A model generated the notes under the pieces. That model was given only the letters and a program-made list of their open reading frames with translations. It searched no databases and was not told the DNA's origin. A DNA stretch of 64,000 nt from Denitratimonas sp037478135 (lineage in GTDB: Bacteria; Pseudomonadota; Gammaproteobacteria; Xanthomonadales; Xanthomonadaceae), in assembly GCF_037478135.1 (NCBI RefSeq), contig NZ_JBBHDV010000012.1, positions 1 through 64,000 of the forward strand, written 5' to 3'. Shown piece by piece: positions 1-8,405 of the stretch. Each line of letters starts with the position of its first letter. Positions within the stretch are counted from its first letter, which is position 1. The position numbers and the translations under genes are program-made.

Positions 1-76
1 CCCGAACTCGGAAGTGAAACGCAGACGCGCCGATGGTAGTGTGCCCCGCGCATGCGAGAGTAGGTCATCGCCAGGG
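1..76 (+). rRNA. rrf: 5S ribosomal RNA, 3' part
   Basis: The first 76 bases match the conserved 3' two-thirds of bacterial 5S rRNA: the CCCGAACTCGGAAGTGAAAC stretch of the loop B/helix III region, then CCGATGGTAGTGTG and GCGAGAGTAGGTCATCGCCAGG at the 3' end. The 5' end lies before the window, so this is the tail of an rRNA operon read on the + strand. A strong terminator follows ten bases later. Confidence 0.95.
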
Positions 77-85
77 TTTTATAAC

Positions 86-116
86 AAAGCCCCCGACATT
101 CGTCGGGGGCTTTTCT
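86..116 (+). terminator. Rho-independent terminator of the rRNA operon
   Basis: An 11-bp stem, AAGCCCCCGAC paired with GTCGGGGGCTT around an ATTC loop, is followed by a short T-rich tail. It sits directly after the 5S rRNA and is the expected end of the ribosomal RNA transcript. Confidence 0.93.
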
Positions 117-447
117 TTGCTCGAAAGAAATATCAGGATGGGGAGAGCGCACGGCGAGGTCTGGACGTCGCAGGCTCACTCTGAGTCAGTGCGTAGGCAC
201 CGACTGCTTTCGCGAACAGCCGTGATTCGAGAGGGAAGTTTGCAGCGCTTCTGTTTCCTCACACCGGCTTTGCGGATCGAACTGTTCGCGCCAGAGGCGC
301 ATAACGTATCCGCATTCTCCAGAACATCCACCGACCGGCTTCAACGATGCGAGCGGGCATATTGTCTGGACGGCGCGAGCGCATGAGCCCGACCTGAGCA
401 GCTCTCCGGAAAATTGCCAAAGTAAGTGCAAAAACGCTAACACGCGC
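117..447. other. Intergenic stretch without a recognisable gene
   Basis: Between the rRNA terminator and the promoter of the next transcript I see no supported gene. Short open frames on both strands carry no domain, no good ribosome binding site and low-complexity translations. No tRNA or repeat was recognised. Confidence 0.6.
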
Positions 448-476
448 TTGACGCGCCTCAAATCCCATGCCATAAG
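448..476 (+). promoter_or_regulatory. Sigma-70-type promoter for the riboswitch leader
   Basis: TTGACG (448-453; five of six to the -35 consensus) and CATAAG (471-476; four of six to the -10) are separated by exactly 17 bp. Transcription would start near 483, just before a small hairpin (485-505) and the riboswitch, giving a leader of about 210 nt. Confidence 0.55.
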
Positions 477-508
477 TCACGCCTTTCCGGCTTTTCGTGC
501 CGGAACCC

Positions 509-681
509 TGAAGGGGAGTAGCTCTTCGCTGTCGTATCGTCATCACGGATCGTCATGCGATCCCGGTGCGGCAGGTACCAGGTCCCAAGGGCCCGGTGCG
601 AGCAAGACCTTCGCCGACGACGGCGGAGGTGTGCCTGGAATTTGGGCTCCGACCGCATCGCGTCGGGGGTGAACCCCTTTC
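509..681 (+). promoter_or_regulatory. yybP-ykoY (manganese) riboswitch
   Basis: The leader has the two conserved blocks of the yybP-ykoY aptamer: AAGGGGAGTAGC at 511-522 and GCGAGCAAGACCTTCGCC at 598-615. The outer stem forms from AAGGGG (511-516) and CCCCTT (674-679), and an inner pairing from GCTC (521-524) and GAGC (600-603). The family binds Mn2+ and is known to switch on TerC/Alx and MntP-type membrane proteins, which fits the gene downstream. A small hairpin (485-505) precedes it. The Shine-Dalgarno sequence (683-688) lies right after the outer stem, which suggests control of translation. Confidence 0.92.
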
Positions 682-693
682 CGGAGAGCAGCA

Positions 694-1671
694 ATGCATA
701 CCATTGGTACCCCTCTGATGTGGATCGGCTTCAGCGTCGTCGTTGTCGTGGCGCTGGCGGTCGATCTGCTGATGATGAAGAGCAAAGGCCCCCACAAGGT
801 CGACACCCGTGAAGCGCTGTGGTGGAGCGCCGGCTGGATTGCGCTGGCACTGCTGTTCAACCTCGGCCTGTGGTGGTACCTGAACGGGGTCATGCCACCT
901 GAGGAGGCCAAACATATTGCGCTGCAGTTCTTCACCGGCTATCTGGTGGAAAAGGCGCTGGCGGTCGATAACATCTTCGTCTTCCTGATGCTGTTCACGT
1001 ACTTCGCGGTGCCGCCGGTGCAGCAACAGCGAGCGCTGATCTTCGGCATCATTGGTGCGATCGTGTTGCGCGCCATCCTGATCTTCATCGGTGCCGCGCT
1101 GATCCAGCAGTTCCATTGGGTGCTCTACATCTTCGGCGCATTCCTGGTGTTCACCGGGGTCAAGATGCTGTGGGGTGCGGGCGAGGAAATGGACGTGGGC
1201 GCCAATCCGCTGCTGAACTGGATCCGCAAGCGGTTTCCTATCACCTCGGATTACCACGGCACCCGCTTCACGATCCGTGAGCACGGCACCCGCTGGTTCA
1301 CCCCTCTGTTCGTGGTGGTGGTGATGATCGGCATCACCGACGTGATCTTCGCGGTGGATTCGATCCCGGCCATTTTTGCCATCACCGACGACCCGTTCAT
1401 CGTGCTGACCTCGAACGTGTTTGCAGTGCTCGGCCTGCGCGCGCTGTTCTTCCTGCTCGCCGGGATGGCCGACAAGTTCCATCTTCTGGTGTACGGCTTG
1501 GCAACGGTGCTGATCTTCATCGGCGCCAAGATGCTGATCGCCGACATCTGGCATATCCCGATCGGGGCGGCGCTGGTGGTGGTGGCGGTGGCGATCGCAG
1601 CGTCGATGATCGCCAGCGTGCTGATTACGCCCCGCGACGAAGGCGGTGGAAAGCCTTCCGACTCGCCCTGA
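694..1671 (+). CDS. alx: TerC/Alx family integral membrane protein (riboswitch-controlled)
   Basis: This is a 325-residue polytopic membrane protein of the TerC family, close to E. coli Alx, which is implicated in manganese export and metal homeostasis at the inner membrane. Typical family motifs are visible: EKALAVDNIFVFLMLF in the first half and TDVIFAVDSIPA in the second, each with a membrane-embedded acidic residue, and about nine hydrophobic segments. The ATG start has GGAGAG six bases upstream. The preceding yybP-ykoY riboswitch is the usual partner of this subfamily and supports a Mn2+-related role. Transport itself is inferred from relatives. Confidence 0.92.
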   Translation: MHTIGTPLMWIGFSVVVVVALAVDLLMMKSKGPHKVDTREALWWSAGWIALALLFNLGLWWYLNGVMPPEEAKHIALQFFTGYLVEKALAVDNIFVFLMLFTYFAVPPVQQQRALIFGIIGAIVLRAILIFIGAALIQQFHWVLYIFGAFLVFTGVKMLWGAGEEMDVGANPLLNWIRKRFPITSDYHGTRFTIREHGTRWFTPLFVVVVMIGITDVIFAVDSIPAIFAITDDPFIVLTSNVFAVLGLRALFFLLAGMADKFHLLVYGLATVLIFIGAKMLIADIWHIPIGAALVVVAVAIAASMIASVLITPRDEGGGKPSDSP

Positions 1672-1796
1672 GGCCGGAAGGTCATCCGCTCTGGCGGTGG
1701 CCTGACACCGCTGCCAGCCAGTGTGGATGATCGGCTTCCTGCCCGGGAAAGCCGTCAAGCCTTGACACCACCGCCCATCGCCCGCATCCATGGGCG

Positions 1797-2621
1797 ATGG
1801 ATATCCCTTTGCACGATCCTTCGATCGATCCGAAAGCGCAGGCGCGGCGCGACCGCAAACGCTTTGTCAGCGGCCTGCTGATCAGTGCCGGCTTCATCGC
1901 GGTGCTGTGGTGGATCAAGATGATCGAAACCTGGCTGGGGACCTCGTTCTCGGCGCTGGGCGTGCATCCGCGCACCGTGCTGGGGTTGGTGGGCGTGTTG
2001 ACCGCGCCGGTATTGCACGGCTCAATTGGCCATCTAATCAACAACACCCTGCCGTTGCTGGTGTTGGGAACGCTGACCATCTCGATCTATCCACGTGCCG
2101 CCAGGCCCGCTGTGGCGCTGATCTGGCTCGGCTCGGGGCTGGGCATCTGGTTGATCGGGCGCGAATCCAGTCATCTGGGCGCCAGCGGCCTGTCGCACGG
2201 CCTGATGTTCTTCCTGTTCGTGCTGGGCCTGCTGCGCCGTGATCGCCCGGCCATCGCGGCCGCGATGATCGCCTTCTTCCTGTATGGCGGCATGTTGCTG
2301 ACGGTGCTGCCGGGTGACCCGCAGATTTCTTGGGAGGCGCATATGAGTGGCGCCGTCTGTGGCGTGCTGGCGGCGCTGCTCTGGTTCCGGCGCGATCCAC
2401 CACCAGCGCGCAAGCGTTACAGCTGGGAAGACGAGGACGACACCGTCGAGCCGCTGGAAGAAGCCCTGGCGGCGCAGGAGCGCAGCATGTACGAGCCGCC
2501 GCCGCCCAGGGACGTGCCCGTGCTCTGGGTGCGGCCACAGCTGCCACCCAACACCGGAGCCACCGTGATCCGCTTTCCGCCGCGACCGTCGGCTGGTTCG
2601 GATCCGGATGTGAAGCACTGA
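1797..2621 (+). CDS. Rhomboid family intramembrane serine protease
   Basis: This 274-residue membrane protein has the rhomboid catalytic dyad: Ser130 within GASGLSHG and His182 within SWEAHMSG, placed in separate hydrophobic helices. The HGSIGHLINN segment near residues 74-83 corresponds to the conserved L1 loop/TM2 His-Asn region. Rhomboids cut substrates inside the inner membrane. The last 70 residues are charged and proline-rich and probably cytoplasmic. The ATG start lacks a clear Shine-Dalgarno sequence, so the start is the uncertain part. It follows the TerC gene by 125 bases and may be transcribed independently. The substrate is unknown. Confidence 0.85.
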   Translation: MDIPLHDPSIDPKAQARRDRKRFVSGLLISAGFIAVLWWIKMIETWLGTSFSALGVHPRTVLGLVGVLTAPVLHGSIGHLINNTLPLLVLGTLTISIYPRAARPAVALIWLGSGLGIWLIGRESSHLGASGLSHGLMFFLFVLGLLRRDRPAIAAAMIAFFLYGGMLLTVLPGDPQISWEAHMSGAVCGVLAALLWFRRDPPPARKRYSWEDEDDTVEPLEEALAAQERSMYEPPPPRDVPVLWVRPQLPPNTGATVIRFPPRPSAGSDPDVKH

Positions 2622-2649
2622 TTCGGGTGGCTATGCACCGGTCACAGAG

Positions 2650-3168
2650 TCAAAGCCGCAGTTTCTGTTGAGACTCTCTGCCGGACGTTCGCACCCGTGC
2701 GAAATCCAGCAGATCGGCAAGCCGGGCGCCGCGCTGACGCCATTCGAAAAACACATCCTCACCCACCAGCGCGTAATGCCATTCCAGCCCGTTGCGCAGA
2801 TCGCCCGGTATGGCATTGATCCGCTCACACCATGCCGCAGCTGCCCGCAACTTTCGTTGCACGTTGGGGTGAAGTATCTGCTGCTGGGCTTTCGTCTCCA
2901 CCAGATACACGCGATCACTGACCCGCACCACGAAGTCCGGACTGTAGCTGGCCGCCATCCCATCGTTTTTGACATAGCGCAGCCGGATGAAATCATGGCG
3001 CTGCTCATGCACCTTGCAGAAGGCCGCGACGCCAGCATCGCTATCCGCCCACTCGATGAACGCCCGCTCCAGTCCGCCGTTGCGAGCGGGGTAGGGCAAG
3101 CGCAGATAGATGCACTTGCCGACCTCCAGCGCCCCTATCTCGCCCTGCCCGAACCGCTGCGGCAGCAT
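2650..3168 (-). pseudogene. C-terminal remnant of a type III restriction enzyme Res subunit
   Basis: The 172-residue product resembles only the extreme C-terminus of type III restriction (Res) or related DEAD/DEAH helicase-nucleases. It contains a PD-(D/E)XK-like signature, SPDFVVR followed by YLVETKAQ, and the family ending WHYALVGEDVFF. The helicase motor, normally several hundred residues upstream, is absent: the next gene on this strand ends 60 bases upstream, and no mod gene is nearby. The open frame continues a little above the ATG without helicase motifs. It is most likely a decayed piece of a lost restriction system, although a stand-alone nuclease domain cannot be excluded. Confidence 0.7.
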
Positions 3169-3229
3169 GTGCGCGCGATCATTGCGGCCCTGCGCAGTTG
3201 AGCTGCGGCTGCCGCCCAGCGCGGATATT

Positions 3230-4450
3230 TCAGTCGCCCTGAGTCCGGGGAAACAGTGCGGTGGTGGAATAGCGCCCGTCCGCTCGTGCCTGGGCCAGTT
3301 GTGCGGTGTAGTCGCGGCGGATGCCGGGGCCCAGGGTGGCGCCGGTGGCGATCAGGCCATCGCAGATGATGCAGCCGCGGAAGTTCAGCAGTGCGGCCGT
3401 GACCACAACGCCGGAACCGCCGCTGATCTCGCGGATGCGCTGGGTCAGGCCGAGTACGCCATACGCGGCGCTGCCATCCGGTTCCAGGAAGATCGAGTGG
3501 CTGCGGGTGTCGCGCAGATAGATCCAGCGTTGGGCGCGGAAATCCTGTAGCGCGTCGATCACGTCTTCATGGGGATTTTCGTCGGTGCCGCGCAGGCGCT
3601 CCAGCGTCGCCGCCAGTCGTTCGGGCTCACGCGCCAGCAGATTGCGTGCGTGAATCAGGTGTTCGATGACGTTCCGCCGCTTTCCGGGCGGCCCGGCGAT
3701 GTCGAGCAGGATGCCCCGGTAGTACGTGATGAACTCGGATGCGAGAAGGGGCTCCAGCATCAGGGCAGGCGCCGCCGTTGCCCGGCCAGTGCTCCTGCGC
3801 GCGGTGACCTGAGCGGTGCGGGAGCGGCGGGTGGCCGGGCGATTGGCGTGGGCTATACGCGCGGCGGTGAAGGCGGCCGCCAGAGCAGCGAGGTTGCGGT
3901 TGATCTGGTCAAGATCGACGACGTCCGGATCGAACGGGCCGCCGACCCATCGCTTTGCATCACGGTGTTCGGGATGGGCGGGGTCGCGCAAGCACTCGAG
4001 CAGATGTGTGTAACCGGGAGGGCCGCCACAATCTTCCGGCGGACAGGCGCCCTGTGCCGCAATGCAATGGATGCCTTCACCCGCTTCCAGCGACGCGGCG
4101 TCCATCACGGCAGTGACTTCGATGCTGTGATGCCAGTCGTCACCGAAGTCGTACCAGTAGTCGAAACCGCTGCCGGCTGCTGGTGCCAACTGTTCCAGGG
4201 TGTATCGGTTCTCTGTCTTGACCGGCATGCCGAAGTCTTCGAAATCCGGATCGGGAGCGCCGTAACGCAGCACATCCTGACCGGATTCCACGATGAACAT
4301 GTGCAGGTGGCTGTCGTCCCAGCCCATCACCGTTTGAAGCACCTGGTGCAGCTGGTCCAGGCGCAGGTTCGAAGGAACGACGAGATCGCGATGCACCGCA
4401 GGGCTGACATCATCCAGCGTGATCGACAGGCGGTGCAGGGCGGTATGCAT
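3230..4450 (-). CDS. Plasmid pRiA4b ORF-3 family protein with an unknown C-terminal domain
   Basis: The first 185 residues or so are a pRiA4b ORF-3-like domain, first described in plasmid and IS1096-type passenger genes. The hallmarks LDQLHQVLQTVMGWDDSHLHMF, YDFGDDWHHSIEV and CPPEDCGGPPGY are split along residues 30-145. A basic, low-complexity linker (about 200-228) leads to a C-terminal half of about 180 residues that I do not recognise; it contains DIAGPPGKRRNVIEHLIHAR and a glycine-rich end. The function of the family is unknown. Location beside a restriction-enzyme remnant hints at an old insertion site. The ATG start has no strong Shine-Dalgarno sequence. Confidence 0.72.
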   Translation of the reverse strand: MHTALHRLSITLDDVSPAVHRDLVVPSNLRLDQLHQVLQTVMGWDDSHLHMFIVESGQDVLRYGAPDPDFEDFGMPVKTENRYTLEQLAPAAGSGFDYWYDFGDDWHHSIEVTAVMDAASLEAGEGIHCIAAQGACPPEDCGGPPGYTHLLECLRDPAHPEHRDAKRWVGGPFDPDVVDLDQINRNLAALAAAFTAARIAHANRPATRRSRTAQVTARRSTGRATAAPALMLEPLLASEFITYYRGILLDIAGPPGKRRNVIEHLIHARNLLAREPERLAATLERLRGTDENPHEDVIDALQDFRAQRWIYLRDTRSHSIFLEPDGSAAYGVLGLTQRIREISGGSGVVVTAALLNFRGCIICDGLIATGATLGPGIRRDYTAQLAQARADGRYSTTALFPRTQGD

Positions 4451-4564
4451 GGGGGTTTCGAACTGACGGGCAAGGACGGAAGGCGGACACGAAAATGGCG
4501 GCCGGGAGGTCCGGCCGCCGTTGCATGTTACGGATTGTCGCCCGACGCGGCGGGGTTGTCTCGC

Positions 4565-6346
4565 TCAGAGGCGGTCTTCGGGAAACTCCACCACGGCGCT
4601 GGCGCCTGCCAGCACCACTTCGCGCAGGCCGCGCACGCGGGTCAGCAGGTGGTCGGCGTAGAAGCGGGCGGTCTTGAGCTTGGCAGTCAGGAAGGCTGCA
4701 TCGCCCTGGCCGGCATCGAGCAGACGGCGTGCCGCTTCGGCGGCGCGGGCCATCTGCCAGCCGCCGCAGACGATGCCGCACAGGTGCAGGAACGGCACCG
4801 AGGCGGCGTGCACGTCGAGCGGGTGGCTGACGTAGTGGGTGGCGATATGCACCGCCGAGGTTTCGTAATCAGTGACCGCCGCCTGCAGCCGTGCGTGGAT
4901 GGCTTTGATGTCGGCGTCGTCGCTGCCGGCCAGCGCATCGACGGTGGCGCGCAGTTGTTTGGCCAGCGCGGTGGCCACGGTGCCGCCATCGCGTGCCAGC
5001 TTGCGGCCGATCAGGTCGTTGGCCTGGATCGCGGTGGTGCCTTCATAGATCGACGTGATGCGTGCATCGCGCATGTGCTGTGCGGCGCCGGTTTCCTCGA
5101 TGAAGCCCATGCCGCCGTGCACCTGAATGCCCAGATTGGTGACTTCCACCGCGGCATCGGTGGCCCAGCCCTTGTGGATCGGCACGAGGAATTCGGCCAT
5201 CGCCTGGGCCTCCTTGTTGCCGGCATGGCCGAGGTCGAGCAGGGCGGCCAGATGCATCGACAAGGCGCGGTTGGCCTCGGTGATCGCGCGCATCGTCAGC
5301 AGCATGCGGCGCACGTCCGGATGCCGGGCGATAGGCACGGTGGGGCCGCGCGGATTGGCCAGATCCCGGCCCTGCATGCGCTCATGCGCGTAGGCGCTGG
5401 CCTGCTGCCGGGCACGTTCGCCGATGGCGATGCCCTGCACGCCGACGGCATAGCGGGCCTCGTTCATCATGATGAACATGTATTCCAGACCACGGTTGGC
5501 CTCGCCGACGAGATAGCCGAGCGCTCCGTCCTTTTCACCAAAAGCCAGCACCGCGGTCGGGCTGCCGTGGATGCCGAGCTTGTGCTCCAGAGAGGCACAG
5601 CGAACATCGTTGCGTTCGCCCAGCGAGCCGTCGGCGTTGACCAGGAACTTGGGCACCACGAACAGCGAAATGCCCTTCACACCCTCGGGCGCATCCGGCA
5701 GGCGCGCCAGCACCAGATGCACGATGTTTTCGGTGAAATCATGCTCGCCGAAGGTGATGAAGATCTTCTGCCCGAACAGGCGGTAGTGGTCGCCCTCGGG
5801 CACCGCACGGGTGCGCACCAGTGACAGGTCCGAACCGGCCTGCGGCTCGGTCAGGTTCATGGTGCCGGTCCAGCGGCCTTCGATCATCTTCTGCAGGTAG
5901 GTCTGCTTCAGATAATCCGAACCCACCAGCACCAGCGCCGACACCGCGCCGGCCGTCAGCATCGGGCACAGCGAGAACGACAGATTGGCCGCCATCAGCA
6001 TTTCCGACACCGGGCTGGAGACCACGTTCGGCAGACCCTGACCGCCCCAGTCGGTGGGGAACGGCAGCGAGTTCCAGCCGGCCTCGCAGAACTGCCGGTA
6101 GGCGTCGCGGAAACCGGGCGCGGTGGTGACTTCGCCATCCTTCCACTGGCTGCCGTGGATGTCGCCGCCGCGATTGAGCGGGGCCAATACCTGTGCGGTG
6201 AACTTGCCGGCTTCGTCCAGCACCGCATCGATCAGCTCGCCGCCCAGTTCCGACTGGCCGGGCAGGGCCTGGATCGCGGGCAGGTCGATCAGATGGTTCA
6301 GCACGAAGCGGATGTCTTCCACGGGGGGGGTGAAGCTGGTGCTCAT
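4565..6346 (-). CDS. Acyl-CoA dehydrogenase (DmdC/FadE-like, with C-terminal extension)
   Basis: This 593-residue flavoprotein should catalyse alpha,beta-dehydrogenation of an acyl-CoA, as in fatty acid beta-oxidation. The N-terminal, middle and FAD-binding C-terminal acyl-CoA dehydrogenase domains are present (MNLTEPQAGSDLS in the middle domain; IYEGTTAIQ, whose Glu is the expected catalytic base). They are followed by the extra 110 to 120-residue C-terminal domain found in the DmdC-like subgroup. Substrate chain length cannot be read from sequence. I chose the ATG at 6346 because GGAG lies nine bases upstream and MSTSF matches usual N-termini; the frame remains open to 6487. No electron-transfer flavoprotein genes are adjacent. 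Confidence 0.9.
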   Translation of the reverse strand: MSTSFTPPVEDIRFVLNHLIDLPAIQALPGQSELGGELIDAVLDEAGKFTAQVLAPLNRGGDIHGSQWKDGEVTTAPGFRDAYRQFCEAGWNSLPFPTDWGGQGLPNVVSSPVSEMLMAANLSFSLCPMLTAGAVSALVLVGSDYLKQTYLQKMIEGRWTGTMNLTEPQAGSDLSLVRTRAVPEGDHYRLFGQKIFITFGEHDFTENIVHLVLARLPDAPEGVKGISLFVVPKFLVNADGSLGERNDVRCASLEHKLGIHGSPTAVLAFGEKDGALGYLVGEANRGLEYMFIMMNEARYAVGVQGIAIGERARQQASAYAHERMQGRDLANPRGPTVPIARHPDVRRMLLTMRAITEANRALSMHLAALLDLGHAGNKEAQAMAEFLVPIHKGWATDAAVEVTNLGIQVHGGMGFIEETGAAQHMRDARITSIYEGTTAIQANDLIGRKLARDGGTVATALAKQLRATVDALAGSDDADIKAIHARLQAAVTDYETSAVHIATHYVSHPLDVHAASVPFLHLCGIVCGGWQMARAAEAARRLLDAGQGDAAFLTAKLKTARFYADHLLTRVRGLREVVLAGASAVVEFPEDRL

Positions 6347-6649
6347 GACGGTCTCCGGATGCGGCGCGAAGGCGCGCGATGGGGTGGGCCAAACTAGCGT
6401 ACTGTGCCGTATGGTACGGAAGGTGGCGAGCGGTCGCCAGTGCCCTGTGCGGGGCAGGTGCAGGCCGGTTTGGATGTCTTCGGGCATCGTTGCTCGAAGA
6501 ACAATCCGGCGCGCTTACATAACCTGCGGCGCCGGGCGATACCGCCAGCCGTGCTTGAAACGTCACCACGCATGACTGCCGTTCCCGCGCACGCGACATT
6601 CCGCCATCGTCGCCGGCTAGGATGGCGGCTTTGTTCTTCCACGGACGGG

Positions 6650-7477
6650 ATGGCGATGCGCAGCACAGTGGCGGTGATGGTGATGGCGGCGTTGACGATG
6701 CTGGCGTCCGCGCCGGTGCAGGCGTGGTCCGGCTTCGGGCACCGGCTGGTGGGTCTATTGGCGCAGGAACAACTGTCGGAGGACGCGCGTGCGCAGGTCG
6801 ATATGCTGCTGGCGGATGAGCCTGACGCCGATCTGGGCACCATCGCCGCGTGGGCCGATGAGATCCGCGAACAGCCGGAATACCGTTTCACCGCACCGTT
6901 CCATTACGTCAATTTCCCGTTGCACAGTTGTGACTACCAGCCCGCGCGTGACTGCCCGGAAGGTGCCTGCATCATCGCGGCGCTGGAGCGTTATCGCGAT
7001 GTGCTGGCCGATGTGTCGCAACCGCTGGAAGTCCGGCGCGAGGCGCTGAAATTCGTCGTGCATTTCACCGGTGATGTGCATCAGCCGATGCACGCCGGCA
7101 ACCGTGGCGATCGTGGTGGCAACCGCTTCCAGGTGAATATCGACGGCAAGGGCAGCAACCTGCATGCGGTCTGGGATTTCCACCTGCTCAACAGCGCCGG
7201 ACTGAGGATGCGGCAGTGGCGTGAAAGGCTCGCGCCGCAGGTGGCACAGGCGCAGGTGTCCACGATGCAGGTGGCGGCCTGGGCCGGTGAATCGTGTGCG
7301 GTGCTGGACGTGCCGGGCGTCTATCCGGCCCGGCCCGGGCGCCTGCCTGCCGGATATCTGGAAGCCCATCGCCCGTTCGCGGAGCAGCGCGTGGTATTGG
7401 CGGCCGCGCGTCTGGCGGCGTTGCTGGAACGCGCGCTGGCGGCCCCTGCTGTGGAAACCGGCGGATCTTCGCACTGA
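6650..7477 (+). CDS. Secreted S1/P1-type zinc nuclease
   Basis: This 275-residue exported nuclease should cut single-stranded DNA and RNA. A signal peptide (residues 1-25) ends VQA, so the mature protein would begin with Trp26, whose amino group and side chain coordinate zinc in this family. Other ligands visible are His31 (GFGHR), Asp in AWADEIR, His in PFHYVNFP, HFTGDVHQPMHAG, and NLHAVWDFHLL. These make the trinuclear zinc site. The ATG at 6650 is preceded by a GGACGGG stretch; the second ATG six bases later is an equally plausible start. It is transcribed away from the acyl-CoA dehydrogenase gene and stands alone. Confidence 0.9.
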   Translation: MAMRSTVAVMVMAALTMLASAPVQAWSGFGHRLVGLLAQEQLSEDARAQVDMLLADEPDADLGTIAAWADEIREQPEYRFTAPFHYVNFPLHSCDYQPARDCPEGACIIAALERYRDVLADVSQPLEVRREALKFVVHFTGDVHQPMHAGNRGDRGGNRFQVNIDGKGSNLHAVWDFHLLNSAGLRMRQWRERLAPQVAQAQVSTMQVAAWAGESCAVLDVPGVYPARPGRLPAGYLEAHRPFAEQRVVLAAARLAALLERALAAPAVETGGSSH

Positions 7478-7558
7478 GTCGAACCGTTGTGAAGCAGGGT
7501 GCCAAACAGGATCAGGCTGAACACTTTATTAGCTGCCATTTCGCCGTACAGCGGGCAG

Positions 7559-7572
7559 TTGACTGGGATCAA
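7559..7572. promoter_or_regulatory. FNR/Anr-like box upstream of ompW
   Basis: TTGAC-TGGG-ATCAA matches nine of ten positions of the FNR/Anr consensus TTGAT-N4-ATCAA. Its centre is 77 bases before the ompW start codon, compatible with activation from about -41.5. Oxygen-dependent FNR control of ompW is established in enterobacteria; applying it here is inference. Confidence 0.5.
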
Positions 7573-7642
7573 ACAGACTCCGCGGGTCGGGAAGGACACT
7601 GACTGCCCCCGATTCACCCCCACAAGAAAAAGGAGTTTCTCC

Positions 7643-8254
7643 ATGTCCCATCGTCATCTGCTGGCCGCTGCCCTGGCTGCCGCAATCCTGGTCCCGAGCA
7701 TTGCCAGCGCCAACGACAGCTGGTTTGTCCGTGTCGGCGCCCACAACGTCGATCCCAAGTCCAACAGCGGCACGCTGGCCGGCACCCTGGATGCCACGAT
7801 CGATTCCGATATCAAGCCCACGATCGCCTTCGGCTACCACCTGTCGCCGAACCTGGCGGTGGAACTGCTGGCGGCGCTGCCGTTCAAGCACGAAGTCAGC
7901 CTCAACGGCGATCCGGCCGTCGAATTCACCCACCTGCCGCCGACCCTGTCGCTGCAGTACTACTTCGCCCCGGATGCCAAGGTGAACCCGTTCCTGGGCG
8001 CCGGCGTGAACTACACCTGGACCTACGACGAGGAAACCAAGGGCCCGATCGCCGGCACCAAGGTCGGCATCGAGAACTCCTGGGGTCTGGCGGCGCAGGC
8101 CGGCCTGCTGTTCCAGGTAGGCAAGAACTGGGACATCGTGGCCGATGTGCGCTACATCGACATCGACGCCAAGGTGAAGCTCAATGGCGCCGAGATCGGC
8201 AAGGTCGACGTGAACCCGCTGGTGTACGGCGTGGCGGTCAACTTCCGCTTCTGA
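7643..8254 (+). CDS. ompW: OmpW family outer membrane protein
   Basis: This 203-residue protein belongs to the OmpW family of eight-stranded beta-barrels, thought to pass small hydrophobic compounds through the outer membrane. A signal peptide (1-23, ending ASA) precedes SWFVRVGAHNVDPKS, the typical first strand. Conserved family pieces include PTIAFGYHLSPNLAVELLAA, HLPPTLSLQYYF, NPFLGAGVNYTWTY and the terminal aromatic residue Phe of VAVNFRF, the signal for barrel assembly. AAAAAGGAG sits eight bases before the ATG. An FNR-like box lies upstream and a terminator follows, so it is a single-gene unit. Confidence 0.94.
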   Translation: MSHRHLLAAALAAAILVPSIASANDSWFVRVGAHNVDPKSNSGTLAGTLDATIDSDIKPTIAFGYHLSPNLAVELLAALPFKHEVSLNGDPAVEFTHLPPTLSLQYYFAPDAKVNPFLGAGVNYTWTYDEETKGPIAGTKVGIENSWGLAAQAGLLFQVGKNWDIVADVRYIDIDAKVKLNGAEIGKVDVNPLVYGVAVNFRF

Positions 8255-8278
8255 TCGCAGCCTGCGATTAGTGCATGA

Positions 8279-8318
8279 AAACGCCCCGGCGGAGGGATCT
8301 GCCGGGGCGTTGTTGTTT
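8279..8318 (+). terminator. Rho-independent terminator after ompW
   Basis: AACGCCCCGGC (8280-8290) pairs with GCCGGGGCGTT (8301-8311) around a ten-base loop and is followed by GTTGTTT. It lies 25 bases after the ompW stop codon. Confidence 0.88.
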
Positions 8319-8405
8319 CTGGTCCTGCGTAGTTTTGTCTCGCACTGCGTCCGGGTCGGTAGCGGATGTGGTCGTCGTCCGGCTTTCATTCCAGCGTGGC
8401 AAAGA

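Noticed and set aside
553..1791. Long minus-strand open frame opposite the TerC gene
   Set aside because: Its translation is His/Gln/Arg-rich antisense of a well-supported membrane protein gene; no domain or ribosome binding site.
3569..5824. 751-codon plus-strand open frame opposite the acyl-CoA dehydrogenase and pRiA4b genes
   Set aside because: Composition is typical of antisense frames in GC-rich DNA, and the opposite strand encodes recognised families throughout.
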